Assembly: GCA_017608295.1 (NCBI GenBank)
Contig: JAFCGF010000003.1
Location: 1-64,000, forward strand
Reading direction: 5' to 3'
Length of the DNA: 64,000 nucleotides
Source: Candidatus Woesearchaeota archaeon
GTDB lineage: Archaea > Nanoarchaeota > Nanoarchaeia > Woesearchaeales > JAGVZT01
The notes below the pieces were generated by a model, which was not told the DNA's origin, ran no database searches, and was given only the letters and a program-made list of their open reading frames with translations. Each line of letters begins with the position of its first letter. Positions within the stretch are counted from its first letter, which is position 1. Below, in pieces: positions 35,274 to 46,086 of this stretch. The position numbers were made by a program, and so were the translations under genes.

Positions 35274-35837
35274 ATGACAGAAACACTGGGAGAACGCATA
35301 CAAGACTACCTGCTCGAGAAGCTGCCTATCTGGTTAGAGCACTTTGAGACTTGGGCAGAAGAGCAGATAGCAAAGAACCCTGATGACCATAGGAACAGCG
35401 ACGAGTACAAACATGTGCGCAAGCTCGGCAAGCAATACCAGGAGGAAAGCGGGGACTACACATGGACATTCCTAATGAAGTACGCCTGTGAGAGTGTTGG
35501 AATCACTGATGAGGCCGAACAATTCCTGTACAAGGATTTCCTCGAGAACCACGGGCATCTGAAAGTGCTGAAGCAGGAGAATTTTATCAACCGACCTGGA
35601 TATGCTAAGGTACTGAGCAAGATTTGGGGCTATTTTGAGGCAAAGACTGATGACTCTGTCGCACTGGAGAAGTTCGCGCAACTGCGCAAGTTCTACTTCA
35701 ATGCTGACTATCAGACTGAATGCGTCGACCGATTTTATAATGAGATGGTACCCTTCTTGGAGCCTGTGCTCAGCGGGGAGAACCTAGATTCTTTTGATAC
35801 TTGGGCGGAAGAGTACTTCTCTAATAAGTACGGTTAA
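35274..35837 (+). CDS. Helical protein B of the caspase-like cassette, 187 aa
   Basis: A homologue of the protein at 31244 (shared NPDDHRNSDEY and YACESVGIT segments and a similar C-terminus). It starts behind GTGAGGGACAAA, with a TATA-like GGTTTAAGAC near 35219, so it may be transcribed separately from the caspase-like gene 116 nt upstream. It is soluble, acidic and helical, with Trp-rich ends (LPIWLEHFETWAEE; SFDTWAEEYF). Function unknown. Confidence 0.78.
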   Translation: MTETLGERIQDYLLEKLPIWLEHFETWAEEQIAKNPDDHRNSDEYKHVRKLGKQYQEESGDYTWTFLMKYACESVGITDEAEQFLYKDFLENHGHLKVLKQENFINRPGYAKVLSKIWGYFEAKTDDSVALEKFAQLRKFYFNADYQTECVDRFYNEMVPFLEPVLSGENLDSFDTWAEEYFSNKYG

Positions 35838-35839
35838 AG

Positions 35840-36805
35840 TTAGCGGTTCACGACGTTCTTATAGGCATCGAACTTCAGGCCGTTATACACGAGCTTGGCA
35901 GCCTCGATGAACTGGCTCATCTTCGACTCCTTGGTGAAGGAAGCGAAGCTCGGGGTGATGATGAGATTGGACAGCCGCAGGAGCTTGTCCTTGCCCCGCA
36001 CTATGCCGCTCTCCACAACATCAACAGCAGCCCCCTTGATGACTTTCTTAGCCAGTGCCTGGTACAGCACGCGCTCGTCGATGACACTTGGAGTGGATAC
36101 ATTAATGAGGTAGGCGGTGCCCTTCATGAGCATGAGCTTATCCTTTGTGAGCAGGTGGTGCGTCCTGTCTTCTTCGGGCAGGTGGATGGTGAGATAGTCA
36201 GATTCTTTCAACAGGTCGTTCAGGGAGCGGTACTCCACTCCAATCTTTTCCGCTATGTCCTTGCGTTCAGCCCGCGGTAGGCTGGTGTCGTTCACGTACA
36301 CCTTCATGCCGAGCGCCTGTGCCTTTTCGGCGACGAGCTGGCCGTCGTCTCCTAAACCCAAGACACCGAGGACCCTTCCCTCAAGTTCTGAGCCGATGAT
36401 TCTCTGCCTGCGGTGCCATTTTCCTTTCTTTACAAGTTCTGTTCCGTAGTGCATGTTGCGCGAGAGCATGAAAAGCAGCCCGACAGTGTATTCGGCGATG
36501 GCGTTCGCCTCGTATCCAGGAGAATTCATGACCAGTACATTGTTGGTGCTCGCTGCCTCAAGGCTGATGTTTGAGGTGTAGCCCCCAACCTGGCTGATCA
36601 TCTTGAGCTTGCCTTCTGCGCCCCTCTGGATAATTTCATTGGTTATGGTGGTGTTGTCAACGATAAGGGCGTCGTAGTCTGCTACTATCTCCTCGAGCGG
36701 AGGGTCGTCCTTTATCTTGTAGATTTCTACTTCAATCTCTGAATCGTTCTGGAGCAGAGCAATAGCCCTTTTTGGAATTGGGTCAACAAGCAAGACGCGT
36801 TTCAT
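35840..36805 (-). CDS. D-isomer 2-hydroxyacid dehydrogenase homologue lacking catalytic residues
   Basis: This 321-residue protein has the Rossmann motif GVLGLGDDGQLVA (147-159), the N-terminal SQVGGYTSNIS segment and GAAVDVVES as in phosphoglycerate dehydrogenase-type enzymes. However, the catalytic Arg in the usual N-x-x-R-G-G-x-x-D is replaced (NVSTPSVID, Thr238), and the usual TPHxxxxT His becomes Ser286 (TPSFASFT). It may bind NAD and sense or regulate, not oxidise. A ribosome-binding site (TAGGGGGA) precedes the start. Confidence 0.8.
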   Translation of the reverse strand: MKRVLLVDPIPKRAIALLQNDSEIEVEIYKIKDDPPLEEIVADYDALIVDNTTITNEIIQRGAEGKLKMISQVGGYTSNISLEAASTNNVLVMNSPGYEANAIAEYTVGLLFMLSRNMHYGTELVKKGKWHRRQRIIGSELEGRVLGVLGLGDDGQLVAEKAQALGMKVYVNDTSLPRAERKDIAEKIGVEYRSLNDLLKESDYLTIHLPEEDRTHHLLTKDKLMLMKGTAYLINVSTPSVIDERVLYQALAKKVIKGAAVDVVESGIVRGKDKLLRLSNLIITPSFASFTKESKMSQFIEAAKLVYNGLKFDAYKNVVNR

Positions 36806-36962
36806 GAATATCCCCCTAAATGAGCATTCCTAGTCTTCTGGATTGCCCGCTTGTTCTTAAAGCTTTGCGCCTCCAGGTGGAATCAGTATTTTATGAGTTT
36901 AATAACTACTAGTAAGTAAAAAAAGAGAAAGATTTATAAACACAGGTGCTGTTTGAATAAGT

Positions 36963-37202
36963 ATGGCAATTGAAGATATCGCAGAACGCAGGAAGCGCAT
37001 ATTTGAGGCTGCCGGCATCATGGGCGTGCATGATTTGCATTCAGCCTTGCACGGCGAGGATGATGCCTGGACAGAGCACCTCAGCGACGATGGGCTCTCT
37101 TCACTCGGAGAGATGGGTATTGTCATCCACGAGGAAGAGCGCGGCGTCTCGCACAGGGTGAAGCCCTCGCGAAGCGGCTTTGTGTTCCATAAAAAGAAGT
37201 GA
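36963..37202 (+). CDS. Hypothetical protein, 79 aa
   Basis: Not recognised. Helical first half (AIEDIAERRKRIFEAAGIMGVHDL), acidic His-rich centre (DDAWTEHLSDDG), and a basic C-terminus ending FHKKK. A clear TATA box (AGATTTATAAACAC, about 36929-36942) lies 25 nt before the ATG, giving a leaderless mRNA. Confidence 0.7.
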   Translation: MAIEDIAERRKRIFEAAGIMGVHDLHSALHGEDDAWTEHLSDDGLSSLGEMGIVIHEEERGVSHRVKPSRSGFVFHKKK

Positions 37203-37312
37203 AGCGCGCTTGTTGCGGGCAATTGCGCGTTTTTTCTCTATACTAACATTTATATAGCTGTTTTTCTCAGGATATAGTATCCCAGGTTTCCGGATGCACA
37301 TCCTCGTGCACC

Positions 37313-37486
37313 ATGGAAACCAACCCAGAGAGCCTTGAGAACAGAGAATTCATTCTAGTGAGTGATAGCTGCGGCGTCGAGTGCGTGCACCGCGGCCTCC
37401 AGGAGACTGGTTCCTGGACTGATGATGTCATCGAGCAGATGAAGCGCAACCTCAAGAAAGCAGGCGCTGAGTTCCGTGAGCCCTGA
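37313..37486 (+). CDS. Hypothetical protein, 57 aa
   Basis: A small open frame starting METNPESLENREFILV and ending KKAGAEFREP. It contains two Cys (SCGVEC) and a short helical C-terminus. A TATA box (ACATTTATATAG) lies about 55 nt upstream of the ATG. No family is recognised. Confidence 0.5.
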   Translation: METNPESLENREFILVSDSCGVECVHRGLQETGSWTDDVIEQMKRNLKKAGAEFREP

Positions 37487-37528
37487 CATCAAAACACATA
37501 AATAGTTCCCGTCCGCTTAGCTAGCACT

Positions 37529-37804
37529 ATGGCAGGAAAATTCTGGCACGGAGCCATCGACCAGAAAGAGCTCGAGGAACTGCAGGACGGGCTGAGCCAC
37601 ATGCACCGCTTGCAGGAGATGGGCGGACAGCTGGTCGAGAGGCTCAAGGAGGCCATTCAGAAGATGGAGTCAGGGAGAGAGCTCCGCAACGATGATCTGC
37701 AGCATATCGATTTGCTCATCGGCGAAATCAAGTACCACATCCACGACACGCTCCATGACCTTCAGGACGTCGAGCGTGATGAACAGGACAAGCGCTGGGG
37801 TTAG
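37529..37804 (+). CDS. Helical His-rich hypothetical protein, 91 aa
   Basis: Not recognised. A TATA-like ACACATAAATAG is about 25-30 nt before the ATG. The protein begins MAGKFWHGAIDQKELEEL and is helical throughout, with a His/Asp-rich second half (LQHIDLL, KYHIHDTLHDL) that could bind metal. It overlaps the convergent lipoprotein gene by 4 nt. Confidence 0.72.
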   Translation: MAGKFWHGAIDQKELEELQDGLSHMHRLQEMGGQLVERLKEAIQKMESGRELRNDDLQHIDLLIGEIKYHIHDTLHDLQDVERDEQDKRWG

Positions 37805-38208
37805 TTGCCCGGCACTTCGTAATCATTGATTTCGTGGAGCTGGTTCCATTTAATGTTGTAGCTCCCTTCTCCCAATTCTTGGCCGCACTTCAGTTCAACT
37901 GTGACAATGTCGCCAGGCTCGATGAGGGCATTCAGGTCATACCCGTACATGCCGTCATTATAGTCTCTGAACCTAAAGAGCACCAACTCGAAGGAGTCTG
38001 TCTCCATCGAGAAGGAGTACTTCGTATCCATGAAGGCTTCCCCGTGGACTAGCCCTGTGTATGACTCGACTGGCCGGTCACAGTTCTCTGCTGATGGCGC
38101 GCACCCTGCTGCGAGGAGCCCTAATCCTACTGCTGCTGCTCCGACTGCTAGCTTCTTGAGCATGCCTTTCTTCGTTGTCTTAATCGCGTCATCTAGTGTT
38201 GTGCTCAT
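37801..38208 (-). CDS. Lipoprotein, about 135 aa
   Basis: The start is ATG 38208 (MSTTLDDAIKTTKKGM); a TATA-like TTTTATATCG near 38245-38254 supports it over GTG 38220. A basic N-terminus, hydrophobic stretch and lipobox GLLAAGC mark a lipoprotein. The mature part is a beta-rich domain (SFSMETDSFELVLFRFRDY) with two Cys. A small secreted domain of unknown function. Confidence 0.75.
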   Translation of the reverse strand: MSTTLDDAIKTTKKGMLKKLAVGAAAVGLGLLAAGCAPSAENCDRPVESYTGLVHGEAFMDTKYSFSMETDSFELVLFRFRDYNDGMYGYDLNALIEPGDIVTVELKCGQELGEGSYNIKWNQLHEINDYEVPGN

Positions 38209-38393
38209 AGTGTCTATCACTTACTGAGATGGGGATATGGATGACGATATAAAACATTCAACGTGCGTTTGCGCGCTTGGCTAAGATTATTTATTTTAGT
38301 GAGCAGTTTCACGCAGTTTGCGCTCCGAGGGTTGATATACGCCCTTTCCCTTTCCTTCTGCCAGCAAGAAAAAGGAAAGGTGAAATAAACAAT

Positions 38394-38894
38394 ATGAGTG
38401 GAGGAGCAGCAGCAGCAATTATTCTAATGAACAGTTCGCGCAGCAGTGGTGGCTACTATGGTGGTGGTTACAGCAACGGTGCCGGTCCGGCCATAGCGAC
38501 ACTTGTGATGTTGCTTGGAGTCGGGGGTACAATGATTGGATATAACCTCCATGAGAAAGCGAATAGTCCAGAGCCTGTTCCCTATTGTGTTGAGGGTGAC
38601 ATTAAGGATATTAATTTCCACGAGAATGGTCCAGCTGTTGACCTGGTGTTGTGGGATGGTAGTAGTTATCATGAAATATATACTCAATTTTCCAATTTCT
38701 ACACTTTTGTTGATGCCGAGCGAACACATTTTCAGGACGAGGAAGTGTATCTTCAGATGACCAGAGACATTGTAGATTACGGTGAATCTACATACGTGTG
38801 CGTTGACGAGAAGGGAAACCTCGAAAGCATTGTGCTCAATGTTGATGACGGCTACAAGCAGGACGTTATCATGTACAACGCAGGAGAGCAGTAA
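38394..38894 (+). CDS. Single-pass membrane protein with small extracellular domain
   Basis: The ATG at 38394 follows GGAAAGGTGAAA, a good ribosome-binding site. The 166-residue protein has a Gly/Tyr/Ser-rich start (SSGGYYGGGYSNG), one membrane helix (AIATLVMLLGVGGTMIGY, about 33-50) and a domain with two Cys (VPYCVEG, TYVCVDEKGN). It shares cysteine spacing and YNxG ending with no known family. It is the last gene before the rRNA operon. Confidence 0.72.
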   Translation: MSGGAAAAIILMNSSRSSGGYYGGGYSNGAGPAIATLVMLLGVGGTMIGYNLHEKANSPEPVPYCVEGDIKDINFHENGPAVDLVLWDGSSYHEIYTQFSNFYTFVDAERTHFQDEEVYLQMTRDIVDYGESTYVCVDEKGNLESIVLNVDDGYKQDVIMYNAGEQ

Positions 38895-38950
38895 GATGAA
38901 TGCAGCCGCCGCCCTCATGGCAAGCCGCACTTGCTTCGCACCGGGCAAAA

Positions 38951-38960
38951 CTTTATAAAG
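38951..38960 (+). promoter_or_regulatory. TATA box of the rRNA operon (candidate)
   Basis: CTTTATAAAG, a palindromic TATA box, lies about 240 nt upstream of the mature 16S 5' end. A start near 38985 would include the 16S processing arm at 39125-39153 in the transcript, as required. The leader also has a hairpin ACATCTCATCAGTGAGATGT (39056-39075). Confidence 0.55.
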
Positions 38961-39124
38961 CGAGTAGATTACCCTTCCTGTTCCAAAGCAAGGCATAATC
39001 CCAAGCTGCTAGGGAAAGCGGTATTGGGGATGGCCTGGAACCCGATCTCCTCCAACATCTCATCAGTGAGATGTGGTTTTATCACAACATGTATGCTTTA
39101 TTGCATCAATAAAGTATGAAAGAG

Positions 39125-39153
39125 ACATTGGCACAATATACGAAGTTAATTCC
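39125..39153 (+). other. 16S rRNA processing stem, 5' arm
   Basis: ACATTGGCAC (39125-39134) and TAATTCC (39147-39153) are complementary to GTGCCAATGT (40749-40758) and GGAATTA (40732-40738) downstream of 16S. The two helices are separated by 12 nt on the 5' side and 10 nt on the 3' side, the layout expected for a bulge-helix-bulge site cut by splicing endonuclease. Confidence 0.75.
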
Positions 39154-39198
39154 TAACTAAGAATAGACTAGAATACTAGAATAACGCGACCGTCCCAA

Positions 39199-40668
<1,470 letters not shown>

Positions 40669-40731
40669 TTTTTTTTCATCCTTATGGATGAGAACCTCAT
40701 TAACCGTAGGTTGATGATTTTTACCACATTT

Positions 40732-40758
40732 GGAATTAGCAGAGTTGAGTGCCAATGT
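40732..40758 (+). other. 16S rRNA processing stem, 3' arm
   Basis: GGAATTA (40732-40738) and GTGCCAATGT (40749-40758) pair with the 5' arm at 39125-39153, enclosing 16S. The rest of the 180-nt spacer before tRNA-Ala contains two short hairpins (CATCCTTATGGATG and a GACTCTCGGGAGTC pair) and no gene. Confidence 0.75.
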
Positions 40759-40849
40759 TTCTTCATAGTCACAACGGACTCTCGGGAGTCCTTCCGCATC
40801 ATCAAACCTGCGGTTCGATGGGCATTTTCGACTCTCCGAAGTCGAAAAC

Positions 40850-40924
40850 GGGCTCGTAGCTCAGTCTGGCTAGAGCGTCTGGTTTGCAACCAGGAGGCCT
40901 CGGGTTCGAATCCCGACGAGTCCA
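40850..40924 (+). tRNA. tRNA-Ala (TGC)
   Basis: This 75-nt tRNA lies in the 16S-23S spacer, the standard archaeal position. Acceptor GGGCTCG pairs with CGAGTCC and contains the G3:U70 wobble that identifies tRNA-Ala. The anticodon stem CTGG/CCAG encloses TTTGCAA, anticodon TGC. The T arm is CGGGTTCGAATCCCG. No intron; CCA is not encoded, consistent with the CCA-adding enzyme in this window. Confidence 0.96.
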
Positions 40925-41163
40925 TCGAGCGAAGCGAGATGGCTCGTCGGTTGATCAGCCGAAGGCTGATGGCTACCGTCGAGTCCATTCATTTCATCAT
41001 TTCATTACACTCATACAGCACAGCCGTGCCGGCTGTGTTTATCCGGTGAGAAACATGGCCCGTAGCGTATGCTTGGGGCATGAGGAAGAGACGTGATTAC
41101 CAGGCAATGGCACGAAAATAGCCTGGATCTTCACAACGGATTACGCGTTTATCACGTTTATGA

Positions 41164-41183
41164 GGCCGCGCATAGGCGAGTAC
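41164..41183 (+). other. 23S rRNA processing stem, 5' arm
   Basis: GGCCGC (41164-41169) and GGCGAGTAC (41175-41183) pair with GCGGCC (44059-44064) and GTACTCGCC (44045-44053) downstream of 23S, separated by a symmetric 5-nt internal loop. This brackets the mature 23S and fixes its ends to within a few bases. Confidence 0.8.
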
Positions 41184-44036
41184 AAAATAAGATAGACACT
41201 GTTAGGTGGATGACTTGGCTCAAGAGCTGATGAAGGACGCGACAAGCTGCGATAATCTCCGGCGAGCCGCATGTAGGCTTTGAACCGGAGGTGTCCGAAT
41301 GGGACTTCCAATGCTTTCGAGCATGCTCAGTCATGAGCGGGAACGCAGGGAATTGAAACATCTTAGTACCTGCAGGAAAAGAAACCAACAGGGATGCTGT
41401 TAGTAACAGCGAGTGAAAACAGCACAGGGCAAACTGAATCCTCCGCTGAAAAGTAGAGGAGATGTGGTGTTCGGCCCGTCCTTTACCGTCCTTTGGAAAC
41501 CTGAAGTCCTCTGGAAAGAGGCGCCAAAGAGGGTGATAGCCCCGTAAGGGTAACTGAAGACGGTTGTGGATGGTGTCCAGAGTAGCGCCTATTGGGTATT
41601 AGGCGCGAATGTGGGAGACATCAACTTCCAACTCTAAATACTTCTTGAGTCCGATAGCGCACCAGTACTGTGAAGGAATGTTGAAAAGAATCCTTATCGG
41701 GAAGTGCAAAGACCCTGAAACCTAGCAGTCATGGATAGTCACGGCATTACGGTGTTGTGACGTCCGTTTTGAATAACGTGCCAGGGAGTGTATCTGAGTG
41801 GCAAGGATAACCATAGCATGGGCATCCGCAGGGAAACCGACAAGCCCACAATTTATGAGGGGCGGGGTGTGAAAGCGCCCGGAGTCACTGGGATACGACT
41901 TGAAGCTGGGCGATCTATCCCACGGCATGGTGAAGCGGGAGTAAGATCCCGTGGAGGCCAGAAGAGGTTCTGTGGACAAGCGTTCTCTTGACCGGGGGAT
42001 AGGAGTGAAATGCCAATCGAGCCCAGCGATAGCAAGTTCCTGTCGAAATAAGCCGTAGTTTAGCCTCGGAGGAGGTTGCTGACGCGGTAGAGCTACGGAT
42101 AGGGAATTTAGGGGAAGAAATTCCTCGGTTCTCTGTCCAACTCCAAATGCTTCAGCGTCGAAGATTCCGAGAAATAGGAGTGCGGGGTAAACCTGTATTC
42201 CGAGAGGGGAACAACCCGGACCGAAGTTAAGGTCCTAAATTACCATCTAAGTGTGAAAGGACGAAGGGCGTCTATTTCCCAAGACAGCAAGGAGGTTGGC
42301 TTAGAAGCAGCAATCCTATAATGAGTGCGTAACAGCTCACTTGTCAAGGACGTAGGCCCTGAAAATGGACGGGGCTAAGGTGGTAACCGATACTTCGGAC
42401 ATTCTAACGAATAGTGGTAGGCAGGCGCGCTGGCTGGACAGAAGCCTTCTCGAGAGGGTAGGTGGACCGGACAGCGACGAGCATCCTGGCGGTAGTAGGA
42501 TCTGAGTGCTGTGAGAATCAGCATCGCCGTAAGGGCAAGGGTTCCTCTGACAATGTAGATCAGTCGAGGGTTAGTTGGTCCTAACCGTACTCCGAAAGGT
42601 CGTACGGGAACGGGAGATTGGTTAATATTCCAATACTCTTTTGGTATCCGGCAACGAAAGCCTTGTCTCCAACGCATCCGGCTAGGTGCACCAGCTTTGT
42701 CTGGCTGGTTAACTGAGGCACATCCATGGAGTATCATAATGATGAGAAATGGATGACTCTCAGGAATAGTCCCCGTAAGGGGATAGCGCTGATGCCCGGT
42801 GCCCGTGAAAAGGGGACAGGGAAAGATCTAAAAGAACCATACCCAGCACCGGCACAGGTGCCCCTAGGTGAGAAACCTCAGGTGTGATGGCGTAATCCTG
42901 GTTAGGGAAGTCGGCAAATTAGCCCTGTAACTTCGGTTTAAGGGGTCCCTGCGCTTGTATCCGTATGGGTGCGAGTACAGGGCTCAGTGACTAGGCGGGT
43001 CCGACTGTTTAACAAAAACGTAGCCTTCTGCTAATCCGTAAGGACTTGTATAGAAGGTGACGTCTGCCCACTGCTCGTACTTTAAACCCCGGTCCAACGG
43101 GGCTAAGAGCGGGTAAAGGGCGGGAGTAACTATAACTCTCTTAAGGTAGCGAAATACCTTGTCGTTTGAATGACGACGTGCACGAATGGCGTAACGAGAT
43201 TCGCACTGTCCCAACCGGGAAGCCTCCGAACACACCATTCTGGTGTGAAGGCCAGAGAATTCCAGTGGGAAGTGAAGACCCCGTGAAACTTTACTGTAGC
43301 TTGTTGCTGTGACGTGAGATGTGCTGTGTAGCGTAGGTGGGAGTTGCTGAAACATGATCGCCAGATTATGTCTAGACACCGATGAAACACCACTCTGTAA
43401 ATTTTATGTCACTCACTATTTTGGTTGTCAAGATAGGACACCAGCAGGTGGACAGTTTGGCTGGGGTGGCACGCCGCTGAAAAGATATCAGTGGCGCCCA
43501 AAGGTTGGCTCAGACGGGTCGGAAATCCGTCGTTGAGTGCAAGAGCATAAGCCAGCTTGACTGAATCACAGATATCGACTGATTCAGGGTAGAAATACGG
43601 GTCTAGCGAACCTCTATGTCTCCTCTTTGATGGGGGCTAGAGATGACGGAAAAGTTACTCCGGGGATAACAGAGTTGTCCCGCCCGAGAGTTCACATCGA
43701 CGGCGGGGCTTGCTACATCGATGTCGGCTCTTCCTATCCTGGCGGTGCAGAAGCCGCCAAGGGTGGGGGTGTTCACCCATTAAAAGGGATCGTGAGCTGG
43801 GTTCAGAACTTTAGTACGAGAGGAACAAGGTATCGACGCCACTGGTGTACCGGTTGTCCGACAGGGCAGCGCCGGGCAGCTACGCGTTAAGGGATAAGAG
43901 CTGAAAGCATCTAAGCTCGAAACCCGCCTTGAAAAGAGACTTCTTAGAGCTCCCTTATAACAGGGGTTTGATGGGGCAGGAGTGTAAGTACCAAGCTTCG
44001 GCGAGGTATTCAGCTCGCTGCTTCCAATCGCTCTTC
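41184..44036 (+). rRNA. rrl: 23S ribosomal RNA
   Basis: About 2,850 nt. Typical landmarks: GGTGGATGACTTGGC near the 5' end, GATGAAGGACG, ACCGTGAAGGAATG-type domain I/II features, GGCGTAACGAGATTCGCACTGTCCC, the sarcin-ricin loop segment AGTACGAGAGGAACAAGG (43814-43831) and the peptidyl-transferase region GACCCCGTGAAACTTTACTG. No intron or homing endonuclease is apparent. Ends are estimated from the processing stem. No 5S gene follows. Confidence 0.95.
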
Positions 44037-44044
44037 ATTTTTTT

Positions 44045-44092
<48 letters not shown>

Positions 44093-44143
44093 GTTGTTGT
44101 TTCTGTTGTAGCTTGAGCTCTAGCCGTAGCTCTCTTTCTTTTG

Positions 44144-44176
44144 GTGCGCTTGCACCGCTGTATGCGCTGTTCCGCG
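44144..44176 (+). repeat. Dispersed intergenic repeat A, copy 1
   Basis: GTGCGCTTGCAC, a 4-bp hairpin with GCTT loop, continues as CGCTGTATGCGCTGTTCCGC. Closely related copies lie at 46023, 49633 and 51149, always intergenic and in the same orientation. Upstream sequence TGTAGCTTGAGCT is also shared with copy 2 (TGTAGCCTGAGCT). Confidence 0.6.
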
Positions 44177-44214
44177 TGAACATTTTTATAATTCAGATTC
44201 TGTGAGATTATATC

Positions 44215-46002
44215 ATGCGAAGAACGGTATTCCTATGCACAGGCATAATCTTCCTCTTGCTTGTATCCTCCTGCTCTTACCCCTTAAGAGAACAGGTTCC
44301 GCCAGGGCAGTTGGCCGATAGTTGTATTGATTCTGATAGTGGTGACCCGTTCCTGGCAGGGACAACGACGGTGCTCTTAGATGGCCAGGAAACACAGGTT
44401 GAGGATGTGTGCGACCTAAGCGAAGTCCAGAGCCTTGAATGGGGATCTAACGTGTACAAGGCTGTCGTGCATGAAAGCAATTGCAAGGGCACGGAAAGTG
44501 CTATTGAGATTACAGAATGCACCTTCGGGTGCTTGGATGGTGCATGCATCAGGGCTGAGACCTGCGAAGATACAGAGATATATGTTGGTCCGCGCGAGGC
44601 GGGAGTGGTCTCTGTTGGGGAGGTTGAGCTTTCTGATGTGTGTTTTGATGCGAAGACAGTAGATGACTATGTCTGCTGGCGAGGTGAGCTCAGGATATTC
44701 AGGAGCAGCTGCGGCTGGTATCAGAGTTGTATCAAGGGTGCGTGCGTCACCCAGGACGAACTCCCACATTGCGCGGATTCTGATGGTAAGGATGCAGAGA
44801 CCCAGGGGATTGTCCGCATGGGTGATAGTGAAGAGATGGATTCCTGCCAGAGCATCACCATGCTCAGGGAATTCTATTGTGAGGATGAGTTCTCAGTGGC
44901 TTATGAGGATGTGGATTGTTCAGAATCAGGGAAATACTGTATGGACGGTGTGTGCTATTCGACATCAGGGAAGTGCTGGGATTCAGACGGGGGCTCAAAT
45001 CCTGATAAACGGGGCCAGGTCATATTCATGCGCCCATCCGAGATATCCACTGCTGAGGATAACTGTTTCAATGTTAATGTCCTCAATGAATGCGAGTGCG
45101 GCGACTATGCGGCTGCTTTCCATAGGGTGTCCTGTGAGAGCTATAATAATGGGGTATGTGCTAATGGTGCCTGTGTTTCAACCACGTGTACAGATTATGA
45201 GAAGGGTCATGCCGCCGATCTGCCTGGGACGCTTTCCTTTGAGGGAGTCGAGTATGACGACACCTGCTCTGGCGATGTAGTGCTAGATTATTATTGCGAG
45301 AAAGGAGAGCTTGTGACTGCAGAACATGATTGTTCTGCTGAAGGCAAGGTGTGTAGGGATGGTGCCTGTGTGATTGCTGGGGATGGTTCTCAGGAAGATG
45401 AGGCTCCTCAGGACTTTCCGGTATTCCCCCTTTCTGAATGTGCTGTGCTTTCTGAGCCTGGGACATACCTGTTAGGCAATGACGTTGACATTGGGTTCGC
45501 CGACGGGCCGGCCTGCATGGTCATAACAGGGACTGACATCACGCTGGACTGCCAGGGCCACACAATCACCGGCCGGGAGACCGCTGTCAGGCCTGGCGGC
45601 CCCATCGCCTTTTTCTACAATTATGGGATTTATGTCAATAGCAGTCCGCCTGAGCCGAGTTATCTGCGAATAAAAGACTGTATTGTCAATAGCACTACTT
45701 TTGGAATCTATGCTGAACAGATGACGTATTCGTCCATTTCTGGATGCCTGGTGCGGAATACTCTGGTGGGTATAGAGCTCACCCCATACACTGCGGAAAA
45801 TAGCATCTCAAACCTTGAAATATCTCGGAATCTGCGTTATGGAATCAACGCCTATGGCTCGCGGGGGCTGAAGATAATGGGCACGACTTTTGAGGGGAAT
45901 GTCGAAGACATCCGCTGTACCGAGCCGGTGTTTGGGGAGGGGAATAGCTGTTCAGGCAGCCGGACAGTGTGCACGAGCCATTGCGGTAAAAGCTTCTTGT
46001 AG
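44215..46002 (+). CDS. Surface lipoprotein with five Cys-rich repeats and a beta-helix domain
   Basis: This 595-residue protein starts at ATG 44215, about 20 nt after TATA TTTTTATAATT. Signal peptide and lipobox LLLVSSC (Cys20). Five units of about 65-80 residues follow, each opening with C-x-D (CIDSDSGD, CEDTEIY, CADSDGKD, CWDSDGGS, CTDYEKGH) and closing with C-x-(D/N/K)G-(A/V)C (CLDGAC, CIKGAC, CMDGVC, CANGAC, CRDGAC). From about 400 the sequence becomes a right-handed parallel beta-helix like NosD/PbH1 proteins (ITLDCQGHTITG, YGIYVN, GIYAEQ, GIELT, YGINAYGS). Probably a disulfide-rich adhesin or glycan-binding surface protein. Confidence 0.85.
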   Translation: MRRTVFLCTGIIFLLLVSSCSYPLREQVPPGQLADSCIDSDSGDPFLAGTTTVLLDGQETQVEDVCDLSEVQSLEWGSNVYKAVVHESNCKGTESAIEITECTFGCLDGACIRAETCEDTEIYVGPREAGVVSVGEVELSDVCFDAKTVDDYVCWRGELRIFRSSCGWYQSCIKGACVTQDELPHCADSDGKDAETQGIVRMGDSEEMDSCQSITMLREFYCEDEFSVAYEDVDCSESGKYCMDGVCYSTSGKCWDSDGGSNPDKRGQVIFMRPSEISTAEDNCFNVNVLNECECGDYAAAFHRVSCESYNNGVCANGACVSTTCTDYEKGHAADLPGTLSFEGVEYDDTCSGDVVLDYYCEKGELVTAEHDCSAEGKVCRDGACVIAGDGSQEDEAPQDFPVFPLSECAVLSEPGTYLLGNDVDIGFADGPACMVITGTDITLDCQGHTITGRETAVRPGGPIAFFYNYGIYVNSSPPEPSYLRIKDCIVNSTTFGIYAEQMTYSSISGCLVRNTLVGIELTPYTAENSISNLEISRNLRYGINAYGSRGLKIMGTTFEGNVEDIRCTEPVFGEGNSCSGSRTVCTSHCGKSFL

Positions 46003-46022
46003 CCTGAGCTGTATTCTTTGTA

Positions 46023-46054
46023 GTGCGCCTGCACCGCTGTAGGCGCTGTTTCGC
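46023..46054 (+). repeat. Dispersed intergenic repeat A, copy 2
   Basis: GTGCGCCTGCAC followed by CGCTGTAGGCGCTGTTTCGC, differing from copy 1 at only a few positions. It lies between two lipoprotein genes and just upstream of the next gene's TATA box. Confidence 0.6.
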
Positions 46055-46086
46055 AAGTGGAAAGTTTAATAATCTTCACGCCCTAT

